Source of the DNA: Acidovorax sp. 210-6
GTDB taxonomy: Bacteria; Pseudomonadota; Gammaproteobacteria; Burkholderiales; Burkholderiaceae_C
Direction of reading: 5' to 3'
NCBI RefSeq assembly: GCF_010020825.1
Contig: NZ_JAACJE010000001.1
Location: 1,116,001 to 1,180,000, forward strand
DNA: 64,000 nucleotides
Shown: in pieces, positions 1 through 8,138 of the stretch
Layout of the letters: each line of letters begins with the position of its first letter
Position numbering within the stretch: position 1 is the first letter of the stretch
Notes under the pieces: generated by a model
What the model was told of the DNA's origin: nothing
Databases searched by the model: none
What the model saw: the letters and a program-made list of their open reading frames with translations, nothing else
Program-made: the position numbers and the translations under genes

Positions 1-237
1 CGTGCCATCGTGTGGCACGCGCACCACGGCGTGCGAATCGGGGTGGCCCTGAATGGCCTGCAGCGCCGCGAGCGTGCTGCGCAGGTCGTTGGGCGCATGT
101 TCGCCGTCGATCAGCAGCCAGTCGTAGCGCGCCGTGGCGGCCACCTCGGCCAGGTAAGGCTCGGCCATGGAGAGCCACAGGCCGATCTGGGGCTGGCGGG
201 CGGCGAGGGCGTTCTTGAAGGGGTTGTGGGTGGGCAT
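1..237 (-). CDS. HpaI/HpcH-type 2-oxo-acid aldolase, N-terminal part only
   Basis: Only the first 79 codons lie in the window; the frame is open to the left edge. The visible part has NPFKNAL near the start, then IGLWLS and [15 protein letters not shown], the conserved opening of class II pyruvate aldolases of the HpcH/HpaI family (4-hydroxy-2-oxoheptanedioate aldolase type), with the DGEH motif that helps bind metal and substrate. These enzymes cleave 4-hydroxy-2-oxo acids to pyruvate and an aldehyde in aromatic acid breakdown. The real substrate cannot be judged from the fragment. It reads in the same direction as the dehydrogenase gene upstream, 168 bp away, with an R1 repeat between them. 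Confidence 0.8.
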   Translation of the reverse strand, partial: MPTHNPFKNALAARQPQIGLWLSMAEPYLAEVAATARYDWLLIDGEHAPNDLRSTLAALQAIQGHPDSHAVVRVPHDGT

Positions 238-300
238 GGGGCGGTTCTTTCTGGGTGGCGGTCGCAGGGGGCACCTTACCCCGTTTTGTGGCGGTTCACA

Positions 301-357
301 ATCAAAAATGCCTGTAGCGCCCGTCCATCAAGCGCCGAAAGCTATTGTTTTAGGAGC
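301..357. repeat. R1 dispersed palindromic repeat, copy 1
   Basis: Imperfect inverted repeat with the family hallmarks TGTAGCGCCCGTC and GCCGAAAGCTATTGTTTT. It lies between the aldolase and dehydrogenase genes. Family consensus, read in the opposite direction: AATAGCT, four bases, GCGCTTG, a short loop, then GGCGCT, AGGC and a T-run. Confidence 0.7.
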
Positions 358-405
358 ATTCGACGTGGGTGCCGTTGGGGGTGCGACGCGGTGGTGCCTG
401 CGCCG

Positions 406-1494
406 TCACCCTTGCGCGATGTGCCGAGCAATGGCCTCGCCCATCTCGGTCGTGCTGGCCGTGCCGCCCAAATCCGGTGTGCGCGGCCCCGTCTTGAGCA
501 CCTCCTCAATCGCCGCCACGATGGCGTCGTGCGCCGCGCGGCCCGCGCCCTTGCCTTGGGTGAGGAAGTCCAGCATCAGCGCGCCGGACCAGACCATGGC
601 GATCGGGTTGGCGATGTTCTTGCCGTAAATGTCGGGCGCCGAGCCGTGCACGGGCTCGAACAGGCTGGGGAAGGTGCGCTCGGGGTTCAGGTTGGCCGAA
701 GGCGCCAGGCCGATGGTGCCGGTGGTGGCGGGCCCCAGGTCGGAGAGGATGTCGCCGAACAGGTTGGTGGCGGCCACCACGTCGAAGCGGCCGGGCTGCA
801 GCACGAAGCGTGCGGTGAGGATGTCGATGTGCTGCTTGTCCAGCGTGACTTCGGGGTAGCCCTTGGCGACATCGTCGGCGCGCTGGTCCCACCAGGGCAT
901 GCTGATGGCGATGCCGTTGCTTTTGGTGGCCAGCGTCACGTGCTTGCGCGGGCGGCTTTGCGCCAGGTCGAAGGCGAACTTCAGCAGGCGGTTGGCGCCG
1001 TGGCGCGAGTAGACCGACTCCTGGATCACGATCTCGCGGTCCGTTCCCTCGTACATGATGCCGCCGAGCGACGTGTATTCACCCTCGGTGTTCTCGCGCA
1101 CCACGAGGTAGTCGATATCGCCGGGCTTGCGGCCGGCCAGCGGGCAGGGCACGCCCTCGAACAGACGCACGGGGCGCAGGTTGATGTACTGGTCGAACTC
1201 GCGGCGGAACTTCAGCAGCGAGCCCCACAGCGAAATGTGGTCGGGCACGGTGGCGGGCCAGCCCACGGCGCCGAAGAAGATCGCGTCCATGCCCGAGAGC
1301 TGGGCCTTCCAGTCGTCCGGCATCATCTTGCCGTGCTGCAGGTAGTAGTCGCAGTGCGCCCAGTCGAAAGAGTGGAATGCGAGCGGCAGGCCGAAGCGCC
1401 GGGCGGCGGCCTGCACGGCGCGCAGGCCTTCGGGCATGACTTCCTTGCCAATGCCGTCGCCAGCGATCACGGCGATATGGTGGGTGCGGGACAT
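406..1494 (-). CDS. ttuC: Tartrate dehydrogenase / D-malate dehydrogenase (decarboxylating)
   Basis: A 362-residue beta-decarboxylating dehydrogenase of the isocitrate/isopropylmalate dehydrogenase superfamily. The start codon at 1494 follows AAGGAG four bases upstream; a longer reading to 1527 or beyond is not needed. Visible motifs are IAVIAGDGIGKEV (N-terminal nucleotide fold), RPVRLFEGV, VVRENTEGEY (substrate loop), the metal-binding NLFGDILSDLG near residue 245, and EPVHGSAPDI near residue 285. Together these fit the TtuC/DmlA subgroup, which oxidises tartrate, D-malate and related acids with NAD. It is divergent from the LysR gene 92 bp away, the arrangement seen for dmlA-dmlR, so it is probably induced by its substrate. 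The choice between tartrate and D-malate is inference. Confidence 0.85.
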   Translation of the reverse strand: MSRTHHIAVIAGDGIGKEVMPEGLRAVQAAARRFGLPLAFHSFDWAHCDYYLQHGKMMPDDWKAQLSGMDAIFFGAVGWPATVPDHISLWGSLLKFRREFDQYINLRPVRLFEGVPCPLAGRKPGDIDYLVVRENTEGEYTSLGGIMYEGTDREIVIQESVYSRHGANRLLKFAFDLAQSRPRKHVTLATKSNGIAISMPWWDQRADDVAKGYPEVTLDKQHIDILTARFVLQPGRFDVVAATNLFGDILSDLGPATTGTIGLAPSANLNPERTFPSLFEPVHGSAPDIYGKNIANPIAMVWSGALMLDFLTQGKGAGRAAHDAIVAAIEEVLKTGPRTPDLGGTASTTEMGEAIARHIAQG

Positions 1495-1550
1495 GGGGCT
1501 CCTTGGGGTTGGCGGTATGGCTGGCATTCTTGGGTAGAACACGGGCAAAT

Positions 1551-1585
1551 ACAATCCGCGCACCGTTGTCACATTGTTCACGAAC
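1551..1585. promoter_or_regulatory. Candidate LysR operator between divergent genes
   Basis: The 92-bp gap between the dehydrogenase and its regulator holds ACAA-N11-TTGT (1551-1569), which fits the LysR pattern of an inverted repeat around 11 bases, and a 10-bp palindrome GTTCACGAAC at 1576-1585. Position and symmetry suggest a shared operator; there is no direct proof. Confidence 0.4.
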
Positions 1586-1586
1586 C

Positions 1587-2525
1587 GTGCATAAAACCCC
1601 TTCGCCCGACGACCTGCGTGTCTTCACTGCCGTGGTGCGCAAGGCCAGCTTCGCCGAGGCCGCACGCGAGCTGGGCGCCTCGCCCGCTTTCGTGAGCAAG
1701 CGCATCCGTCTGCTCGAAGAGGACCTGGCGGTGAAGCTGCTGCACCGCACCACGCGCCGCGTGGCAGTGACGGAGGAGGGCGAGCGCGTGTTCCACTGGG
1801 CGCTGCGCATCCTTGATGACATGGACCAGTTGCTGCAGGAAGTGGCCGTGACCCGGCGCGAACCGCGCGGCCTGCTGCGCGTGAGCACCAGCTTCGGCTT
1901 TGGCCGCCAGGTGGTGGCGCCCATGCTGTCGCAACTGGTGCAGCGCCACCCCGGCCTGCAGGTGCGGCTGGAGGTGTTCGACCGCCTGGTGGACGTGGCG
2001 GGCGAGGGCTTCGACCTTGACGTGCGCGTGGGCGACGAGATCGCGCCGCACCTGATCGCGCGGCGCCTGGCCGACAACCACCGCGTGCTCTGCGCGGCCC
2101 CGGCCTACCTGGAGCGGCGCGGCGCGCCGCGCACATTGGCCGAGCTGCAAGGCCACGACTGCCTGGTGATCAAGGAGCGCGACCACCCGTTCGGCGTATG
2201 GCGCCTGCGCAGCGGCGCCCAGGAGCAGGCGGTGAAGGTGCGCGGCCCGCTCTCGGCCAACCATGGCGAGATGGCGGTGCAGTGGGCCGTGGACGGGCAC
2301 GGCATCGTGCTGCGCTCGCTGTGGGACGTGGCGACGCTGCTGCACGCCGGGCAACTGGTGCAGGTGCTGCCCGAGTGGCGGCAGGAGGCCAACATCTGGG
2401 CCGTGTACCCCACGCGGCTGGAGCGCTCGGCCAAGGTGCGGGTGTGCGTGGATTTTCTGCAGGAGCGCTTTCGCACCGGGTGGATGGCGCAGGGTGCTGG
2501 CACCGACGCAAGAACACCGGTTTAG
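1587..2525 (+). CDS. LysR-family transcriptional regulator (DmlR-like)
   Basis: A 312-residue LysR regulator. Residues 1-60 form the winged helix-turn-helix, with SFAEAARELGASPAFVSKRI as the recognition part, followed by the linker helix and a substrate-binding domain (GLLRVSTSFGFGRQVVAPML near residue 90). I place the start at a GTG at 1587 because upstream codons read into the operator region and the domain begins right after it. Divergence from the tartrate/D-malate dehydrogenase gene suggests that this gene is its target, with autoregulation likely. The effector is unknown. An R1 repeat starts a few bases after the stop codon. Confidence 0.85.
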   Translation: MHKTPSPDDLRVFTAVVRKASFAEAARELGASPAFVSKRIRLLEEDLAVKLLHRTTRRVAVTEEGERVFHWALRILDDMDQLLQEVAVTRREPRGLLRVSTSFGFGRQVVAPMLSQLVQRHPGLQVRLEVFDRLVDVAGEGFDLDVRVGDEIAPHLIARRLADNHRVLCAAPAYLERRGAPRTLAELQGHDCLVIKERDHPFGVWRLRSGAQEQAVKVRGPLSANHGEMAVQWAVDGHGIVLRSLWDVATLLHAGQLVQVLPEWRQEANIWAVYPTRLERSAKVRVCVDFLQERFRTGWMAQGAGTDARTPV

Positions 2526-2530
2526 AGAAG

Positions 2531-2577
2531 AAACAGCTCCCAGCGCCCGTCTGGAAAGCGTTGGTAGCTATCAAAAA
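2531..2577. repeat. R1 dispersed palindromic repeat, copy 2
   Basis: CCAGCGCCCGTCTGG...GCGTTGGTAGCTATCAAAAA, directly downstream of the LysR stop codon. The remaining bases up to 2682 show no gene. Confidence 0.65.
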
Positions 2578-2682
2578 GTGACTGATTGACCGGTGGAGGG
2601 GCAAGACCGGCAAGGCGTACCAGGTGCTGGCGGCAGGTGCGCCGGGTGCTTGGTACGGGAGTATTCCGGTGATTGGGTGCTG

Positions 2683-4963
2683 TCAGACGGCTGAACTGCA
2701 AACCTCGCCCTCGGGGCTGTCGTGCGGGCTGTCGTGCAATTGCACCCGATTGCCGCCCGCATTCTTCGCTTCGTACATGGCACGGTCACCCAGGCGCATC
2801 AGTTCATGCTCGGTTCCTGCGTGTTCCGGGTAGATGGCGATGCCGATGCTGGCTGAGATGCACAGCTCGATTCCCTCGGGCGTAGTGCAAGGCCCTGCCA
2901 ACGCTGCACAGATTTTTTCTGCCACGGCCAGGGCAGCGGGGCCCGATGGGATGTCGGGCAAAAGCACCAGGAATTCGTCCCCGCCCACGCGTGCCGCAGT
3001 GTCGGACGCGCGCAGGCAACCCATCAGGCGTTTTGCCACCGTCTGCAGCATGAAATCACCCGCCTCGTGCCCGTAGGTGTCGTTGATGGGCTTGAATTTG
3101 TCCAGATCCACAAACATCAAGGCGACCGACGAGGAGGTGCGCTGAGCACGCTTCAAGGCCTGGCCCAATCGGTCACCGAACAAGCGCCGGTTGGGCAACT
3201 GCGTCAGGGTGTCGAAAAACGCCAACTGGTTGACTTCCTGCTCCAGTCGCTTACGTTCGGTGATGTCGCGCAGCACAGCCACGTGGTGGGTGACCTGTCC
3301 GGTGCCGTCCTTGACGGCGGTGATGGTGATCTGCTCGGGGTACACCTCGCCGTTCTTGCGTTGGCTCCAGAGCTCGCCGTGCCACATGCCTGTGGCTTGG
3401 ATCGTTGCCCCTATGGCATCGTAGAAATCGGGCGGGTGCCGATCGGACCGCAGTACGCGCGGCGTCTTGCCGATGACCTCGTGCGGTGCGTAGCCCGAAA
3501 TCTGGCTGAAGGCATGGTTCACCCGCAAGATGGTCTTGTGGGCATCGGTCACGATCATGCCGTCTTGCGACTCGAAGGCGATGGCCGCAATCTGCAAATC
3601 CAGCTCGGTGCGCTTGCGCTCCGAAATGTCCCGTGTCACGCCCAGAAAATTGACGAACTCGCCAGCCTCGTTGTACATGCAGGAGAACCGCACCTCGGTC
3701 CAGACCGTACCGCCGTGTTTGCACGGCTGCTCCAGCTCTGCACGGAAGTCCGGGGCCTTTTGGTGGGCCTGGATCGCTTCCAGCGCCCGCGCCATGCCTG
3801 CCTGTGCGATTTTGGCGCTGGCGGGCGTGAGCGCCTGGTCAATCGTTTGCTGCATGGCTTCGGCCACGGTGTAGCCCCGCAGCCGTTCCACGGACGGGCT
3901 CACGTAGGTGTTGCGCCCGTGGAGGTCCATGGTCCAGATCACGTCGGACGCGTTGTCGGCCAGAAAGCGGTGCCGCTCTTCAGAAAGCCGCAAGGCCTCG
4001 CGGGTCTCCTGGCTGGCCGTCAGGGCTGCCTGGAGCTTGCGGTTGTTCCGATAGATGTACAGCGCCACCAGTACGGCCAATCCCAGCAAGGCCAGCAAGG
4101 CATACACGCGGGCCCAGTCGATGCCTTGCTGCACTCGGATGGCTACGTGCTGGTTGGCAATGGCCTGGCGCTCCTGGGGCGTGAGGGTCTGAATGCCCTT
4201 GTCCAGAATGGAGCGCAATACCGGCTCGTCTTTCAACACGCCCATGCGCAAATGGCTGGTGTATTCGGGGATCTGGCCGGAAATCTTGAGATTGAAAAGC
4301 CCCTCCGTTTTGATCGCATGGGCGGCCACAATCAGCGAGCGAATGGTCATGTCCGCCTGGCGCTCGGAGACCAGCTTCATGGATTCTGGTTCGCTGGCGG
4401 TCAGCACCACGCTCAAATTCGGGAAATCACGGCGCACCCGCTCCTCGACCATGGTGCCCCGCGGCAGGGCAACGCTTTTGCCCTTCAGTCCTTTCAGATC
4501 GCCAATGAAATCATGCTCCTCGCGGGTGATGATGACGTTCGGGTCGGAAAAAAATCGGCGCAGTAAAAATCAGCCAGGCATCGCGGGCGGGCGACTGGTT
4601 GAGAAAGCTCATGACCTGGCAGCGCTTGCCCTGGGACGCTGCCAGGCTTTCGTCCCAATCCTTGACGGGAAGGAGTTCAATGCGTAGCCCCACCCGCTGC
4701 GCGACCAGTTGCACCAGATCGGCCGCAATGCCCTCGTGCTGCCCCTGCGCGTTGATCCGCTCAAAGGGGGCCCAGTCGGGATCCACGCACATCTTGATCG
4801 CGCTTGCCTTGGCGATGTAGGCCTGTTCAGCCGGGGTGAATTCGATGGACGTGGCAGCGGTGGCGGTGTTGGGTGCGTTGGCCCCGGCGATCGAACTGAC
4901 GGCCCACAACAGAACAGCGGCGAGCGCTTGCAACGAAACAACGAGAGGATGGCCCGGGCGCAT
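2683..4963 (-). pseudogene. Sensor diguanylate cyclase (periplasmic SBP-TM-PAS-PAS-GGDEF), frameshifted
   Basis: Two adjoining reading frames make one protein of about 760 residues. The first part (from 4963) has a signal peptide and the start of a bacterial type 3 solute-binding domain (MCVDPDWAPFERIN). At 4548-4554 a run of seven A (T in the gene) shifts the frame, and translation stops at about 4511. With six bases the reading continues as IFSDPNVIITREEHDF into the rest of the binding domain. Then come a membrane segment (about VYALLALLGLAVLVALYIY), two PAS domains with PAC motifs (GVTRDISERK, AVLRDITERK) and a GGDEF domain with intact signature RVGGDEF. No EAL domain is present. The intact form would sense a small periplasmic ligand and make cyclic di-GMP. 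The extra base may be real, phase-variable or a sequencing error. Confidence 0.8.
4548..4554 (-). other. Seven-base homopolymer at the frameshift point
   Basis: Run of seven A on the plus strand inside the sensor cyclase gene. Removing one base joins both halves of the solute-binding domain into one continuous, family-like reading. Confidence 0.85.
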
Positions 4964-5142
4964 GCGGAGGGGGTTCGAAGGGTTGTTCGTTCAGTCCGAA
5001 TGTCACCAATGGTAAGCGATGGCCCAAGCCCACAGGCCATGCATTGATTGGCACGAAGGCATGTGCATCAGAGCGGCTGGATCCGTCCTCTTTGGGTGCG
5101 ATTCACCACCCCGGCAGATGCAGGCTTGGTTTTGGAAACCGC

Positions 5143-5200
5143 AAGCAAAAATAGCCTCCACCGCCCGTCTGGTAAGCGGTGGCAGCTATCAAAAAGATAC
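5143..5200. repeat. R1 dispersed palindromic repeat, copy 3
   Basis: AAAAATAGCCTCCACCGCCC ... GCGGTGGCAGCTATCAAAAA, a well-preserved copy between the cyclase start and the yqeY stop. The paired arms GCCTCCACCGCCC / AAGCGGTGGCAGC show compensatory changes relative to other copies. No gene is seen in 4964-5224. Confidence 0.7.
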
Positions 5201-5224
5201 TGCTCAGAGGATGGTGGAGGCTTG

Positions 5225-5671
5225 TCAGCCCGCCAGCGCGGCCTTCACGGCGGCAGACACCTGGCCCATGTCGGCCTTGCCCGCCAGGCGCGTCTTGACC
5301 ACGCCCATGACCTTGCCCATGTCGCCCGGGCCCTTGGCGCCCACCTCGGCCACGATGGCTTGGACGGCCGCGATCACCTCGGCTTCCGACATGCGCGCGG
5401 GCAGGTAGGCCTGCAGCACGGCCATCTCGGCCTTCTCCTTGTCGGCCAGGTCCTGGCGGCCCGCGCCCTCGAAGGCGGCGATGCTGTCCTTGCGCTGCTT
5501 GATGAGCTTGTCCACGATGGCGACGATGGCCACGTCGTCGAGCGTGACGCGCTCGTCCACTTCCTTCTGCTTCATCGCGGCCTGCAGCAGGCGGATGGTG
5601 CCCAGGCGCTCGCTGTCCTTGGCGCGCATGGCGGTTTTCATGTCTTCGGTGATCTGGTCCTTGAGGCTCAT
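5225..5671 (-). CDS. GatB/YqeY domain-containing protein
   Basis: A 148-residue protein covering the whole YqeY family. It starts MSLKDQITEDMKTAMRAKD; the ATG at 5671 follows GAAGGAAG at good spacing. The middle shows IRLLQAAMKQKEVDER and the C-terminal half has LQAYLPARMSEAEV and KGPGDMGKVMGVV, both family signatures. The C-terminal half resembles the tail domain of the amidotransferase subunit GatB, suggesting tRNA binding; the function of stand-alone YqeY is not established. It lies downstream of rpsU in the same direction, a common pairing (rpsU-yqeY-dnaG), but a strong terminator and an inverted repeat separate the two here. Confidence 0.85.
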   Translation of the reverse strand: MSLKDQITEDMKTAMRAKDSERLGTIRLLQAAMKQKEVDERVTLDDVAIVAIVDKLIKQRKDSIAAFEGAGRQDLADKEKAEMAVLQAYLPARMSEAEVIAAVQAIVAEVGAKGPGDMGKVMGVVKTRLAGKADMGQVSAAVKAALAG

Positions 5672-5709
5672 GGCGGCTTCCTTCAATCGGATGGTGGCAG
5701 GGGACAGGG

Positions 5710-5804
5710 TTTGCCAAAAGGGTTTCTGGCTAGGCGTCAACGCCGCAGACAGTGGTGTTGCTACGGCAAGGCGTTGCAACGACGCCAGAAGGCCTTTTGG
5801 CAGA
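5710..5804. repeat. Large imperfect inverted repeat upstream of yqeY
   Basis: Left arm 5710-5744 and right arm 5770-5804 are complementary over about 35 bp with a few mismatches (GCCAAAAGG...TTCTGGC against GCCAGAAGGCCTTTTGGC); loop about 25 bp. It lies between the rpsU terminator and the yqeY start. It could be a long RNA hairpin in the yqeY leader or a remnant of a small mobile repeat. Confidence 0.6.
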
Positions 5805-5847
5805 CCCAAAAAACAAAAACCCGCGCTTGGCGTCCCTAGCGCGGGTT
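5801..5847 (-). terminator. Intrinsic terminator of rpsU
   Basis: Perfect 9-bp stem (AACCCGCGC at 5818-5826, GCGCGGGTT at 5839-5847) with a 12-base loop, followed on the minus strand by TTTTTGTTTTTTG. It sits 33 bp behind the rpsU stop. Confidence 0.85.
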
Positions 5848-5879
5848 CGGTGGCTGTCCGAGGACGGGCCAGGCTGTGC

Positions 5880-6092
5880 TTAGTACAGCTTCTTGGGCAG
5901 CTGCATGCTGCGCACGCGCTTGTAGTGGCGCTTGACGGCGGCGGCCTTCTTGCGCTTGCGCTCAGCGGTGGGCTTTTCGTAGAACTCGCGGGCGCGCAGA
6001 TCGGTCAGCAGGCCCAGCTTTTCGATGGTGCGCTTGAAGCGGCGCAGGGCAACGTCAAAGGGCTCGTTCTCTTTTACACGGATGGTGGTCAT
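5880..6092 (-). CDS. rpsU: 30S ribosomal protein S21
   Basis: A 70-residue basic protein matching bacterial S21 over its full length: it opens [20 protein letters not shown], has [14 protein letters not shown] sequence near residue 35 (here [18 protein letters not shown]) and ends [12 protein letters not shown]21 joins the small ribosomal subunit late and helps base-pair the mRNA leader with 16S rRNA. It has its own promoter within the end of the next upstream gene, a leader of about 135 bases with a 10-bp hairpin, and its own strong terminator, so it looks like a one-gene transcript rather than part of the rpsU-dnaG-rpoD operon of enteric bacteria. Confidence 0.95.
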
Positions 6093-6124
6093 TAGCTAAT
6101 GTTTTCCAAAATGTGCCCGCAGAG

Positions 6125-6153
6125 GGTCACCAGGAAGATCGGGCCTGGTGACC
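6125..6153 (-). promoter_or_regulatory. Hairpin in the rpsU leader
   Basis: Perfect 10-bp inverted repeat GGTCACCAGG / CCTGGTGACC with a 9-base loop, 33 bp before the rpsU start. No T-run follows it, so it is not a terminator. It may be an autoregulatory or stability element (inference). Confidence 0.45.
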
Positions 6154-6233
6154 GTGCGTGGCGGGTTTCCCCGTCTCAGTCAGTGACTGTAACTAGTATT
6201 TGGCCGACGGGGCTAGTGCCAGCAAAGCCGAAG

Positions 6234-6261
6234 ATTATAGCCGTTGCCAGGCAAACATCAA
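6234..6261 (-). promoter_or_regulatory. Probable sigma-70 promoter of rpsU
   Basis: On the minus strand TTGATG (6261-6256) is followed after 16 bases by a perfect TATAAT (6239-6234). The -35 box overlaps the stop codon of the flavoprotein gene. Confidence 0.55.
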
Positions 6262-7496
6262 GCGGCCAGCGCCTGCGCGCAGGCGAATGCGCTGGCCCAG
6301 GCCCACTGGAAGTTGTATCCACCCAGCCAGCCCGTCACGTCCACCACCTCGCCAATGAAGTACAGCCCCGGCTGGGTTTTGCATTCCATGGTCTGCTGCG
6401 AGAGGGCGCGCGTGTCGATGCCGCCCAGCGTGACCTCGGCCTTCTTGTAGCCCTCGGTGCCGGTGGGCGTCAGCTCCCAGCGCGCCATCTGCTCGGCTAA
6501 CCGGGCCAACGCCTTGTCGGAGGCTTCGTTGATGGGGCGCTGCCAGTCGGCGTCCCGTCCGGACCAGGCGTCGGCCAGGCGGCTGGGCACGAGCTGGGCT
6601 AGCTCGTTGGCGATGAGCTTGCGCGAGCGCGCCTTGGCCTGCGCCAGGGCGGCGGGCAGATCGATGCCGGGTGCGAGGTTGATGCTGAGCGGCGCGCCGT
6701 CCTGCCAGTAGCTGGAGATCTGCAGCACCGCCGGGCCCGACAGCCCGCGGTGGGTGAACAGCAGATCTTCGTCGAAGGCCATGCGCGCCTTTTTCGTGCC
6801 TGTACTGATCTGTACTGGCAGGGCCAGCCCGGCGAGCTGCGCCCAAGGCGCCCAGGCTTCGCCGTCGAAGGTGAGCGGCACCAGTCCCGGGCGGCGCTCG
6901 ACCAGCGGAATGCCGAACTGCTGCGCGATCCGGTAGCCGAAATCCGTGGCGCCGATCTTGGGGATGGACAGCCCGCCCGTCGCCACCACGAGGCTGCGCG
7001 CCCGCACGGGCCCCCGATCGGTATCGATTTGATAGCTGCCAGCGCCCGTTCCATCGGCCTCAGAGGTCAAAAAAGCTACTTTTTTGACACTGCAGGGCTG
7101 CCAGCGCTCCACACCGCCAGCCTCGCATTCGGCCAGCAGCATGGCGATGAGGTCCTCGGCTGAACGGTCGCAGAACAACTGGCCCTTGTGCTTCTCGTGG
7201 AAAGGGATGGCGTGTTTCTGCACCAGCGCGATGAAGTCGGCGGGTGTGTAGCGCGAGAGCGCCGAGCGGCAGAACTGCGGGTTCTGCCCCACAAAGTGCT
7301 TGTGCGGCGCCGCCGGGTCCAGGTCGCGGTTGGTGAAGTTGCAGCGCCCCCCGCCCGAGATGCGGATCTTCTCGGCCACCGCCTCGGCATGGTCGATGAG
7401 CAGCACCTTGAGGCCGCGCTGGCCGGCCTGGCCGGCGCAAAACAAACCAGCGGCGCCAGCGCCGATGATGACAACGTCAAAAAGTGATGTGCGCAT
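6258..7496 (-). CDS. HI0933-family NAD(P)/FAD-dependent oxidoreductase (YhiN-like)
   Basis: A 412-residue flavoprotein. The N-terminus has the dinucleotide-binding fold DVVIIGAGAAGLFCAGQAG, then SGGGRCNFTN near residue 50, a signature of the HI0933/YhiN family, and later GGLSIPKIGATDFGY, LLFTHRGLSGPAVLQISS and the C-terminal GGVDT-type (GGIDTRALS) and GEVVDVTGWLGGYNFQWAW. The substrate of this family is unknown. Codons near residues 140-155 are derived from an R1 repeat inserted without breaking the frame. The gene stands alone: rpsU downstream has its own promoter, and the DUF4124 gene upstream diverges. Confidence 0.88.
   Translation of the reverse strand: MRTSLFDVVIIGAGAAGLFCAGQAGQRGLKVLLIDHAEAVAEKIRISGGGRCNFTNRDLDPAAPHKHFVGQNPQFCRSALSRYTPADFIALVQKHAIPFHEKHKGQLFCDRSAEDLIAMLLAECEAGGVERWQPCSVKKVAFLTSEADGTGAGSYQIDTDRGPVRARSLVVATGGLSIPKIGATDFGYRIAQQFGIPLVERRPGLVPLTFDGEAWAPWAQLAGLALPVQISTGTKKARMAFDEDLLFTHRGLSGPAVLQISSYWQDGAPLSINLAPGIDLPAALAQAKARSRKLIANELAQLVPSRLADAWSGRDADWQRPINEASDKALARLAEQMARWELTPTGTEGYKKAEVTLGGIDTRALSQQTMECKTQPGLYFIGEVVDVTGWLGGYNFQWAWASAFACAQALAA
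7030..7084. repeat. R1 repeat copy inside the HI0933-family gene
   Basis: GATAGCTGCCAGCGCCCGTT ... TCAAAAAAGCTACTTTTTTG lies inside the coding sequence and adds about 18 codons in frame (around SEADGTGAGSYQIDT). The copy is diverged in its second arm. Confidence 0.6.
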
Positions 7497-7571
7497 GGAC
7501 GCTGCGGATTGTAGGGTGCCATTCCTATGCGGCGCGGTAGCATGATGTCTTCATCGTCCGAGGGTTGCCCC

Positions 7572-8054
7572 ATGAATTCACTTCGCTACGCCGCCTGCAT
7601 CCTGGCACTGGGCCTGGTGCCCCCGGCCTGGGCCATCAACAAATGCACGGATGCCCAGGGCAAGGTGTCGTTTCAGGAGGCGCCCTGCCCCGGTGAGGGC
7701 GAGAAGATCGAGGTGCGCCCCGCCATGCCGGCGCCTGCCGTCGCACCGCCCCCGCGCAAACCTTCTAAAGAGGGGGCCTTTGGCGAAACCTGGCGGCGCA
7801 AGCAGTATCTGCAGTCCCAGGGCATTCCGCAGGCGCGCGCAGCCTTGGAGCGCAACCAGCGCGAATGCGCGGCGGCACCGGCAGAGGCCGTTGCCCACGC
7901 GGGGCCGCTGCGGCGTGGCAACCTCCCCCAAGGCTCCCAGTTCGTGCAAGAGCAGGAGGCCGCCAGTGCCAAGGACAAGGCGGCCTGCGAGGCACGCTCC
8001 GAGGAGCTGCGCCAGCAGCTCAAGGCGCTGGAGAAGGAACTGGAAGGACTCTGA
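7572..8054 (+). CDS. Secreted DUF4124 domain protein
   Basis: A 160-residue protein with a signal peptide (MNSLRYAACILALGLVPPAWA) followed directly by the DUF4124 pattern INKCTDAQGKVSFQEAPCPG, in which two cysteines probably form a disulfide. A proline-rich spacer follows, then a charged helical tail rich in Glu, Gln, Lys and Ala that is likely coiled coil (SEELRQQLKALEKELEG). DUF4124 proteins are envelope proteins of unknown role, common in this bacterial group. I chose the ATG at 7572 because it opens the signal peptide; an upstream in-frame ATG at 7527 lies in the promoter region of the divergent flavoprotein gene. Confidence 0.75.
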   Translation: MNSLRYAACILALGLVPPAWAINKCTDAQGKVSFQEAPCPGEGEKIEVRPAMPAPAVAPPPRKPSKEGAFGETWRRKQYLQSQGIPQARAALERNQRECAAAPAEAVAHAGPLRRGNLPQGSQFVQEQEAASAKDKAACEARSEELRQQLKALEKELEGL

Positions 8055-8138
8055 ACCGGCTCGCACAGAACCTCGCGTGCGGCCGCAGCGCCCGCTGCAG
8101 GGGTGCTGCAGGGGGGGCGTCGAGTGCTTTTGGGGCGC

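Noticed and set aside
2624..2885. Small plus-strand frames opposite the GGDEF domain
   Set aside because: They are short, overlap a conserved catalytic domain in antisense and have no ribosome binding site or family resemblance.
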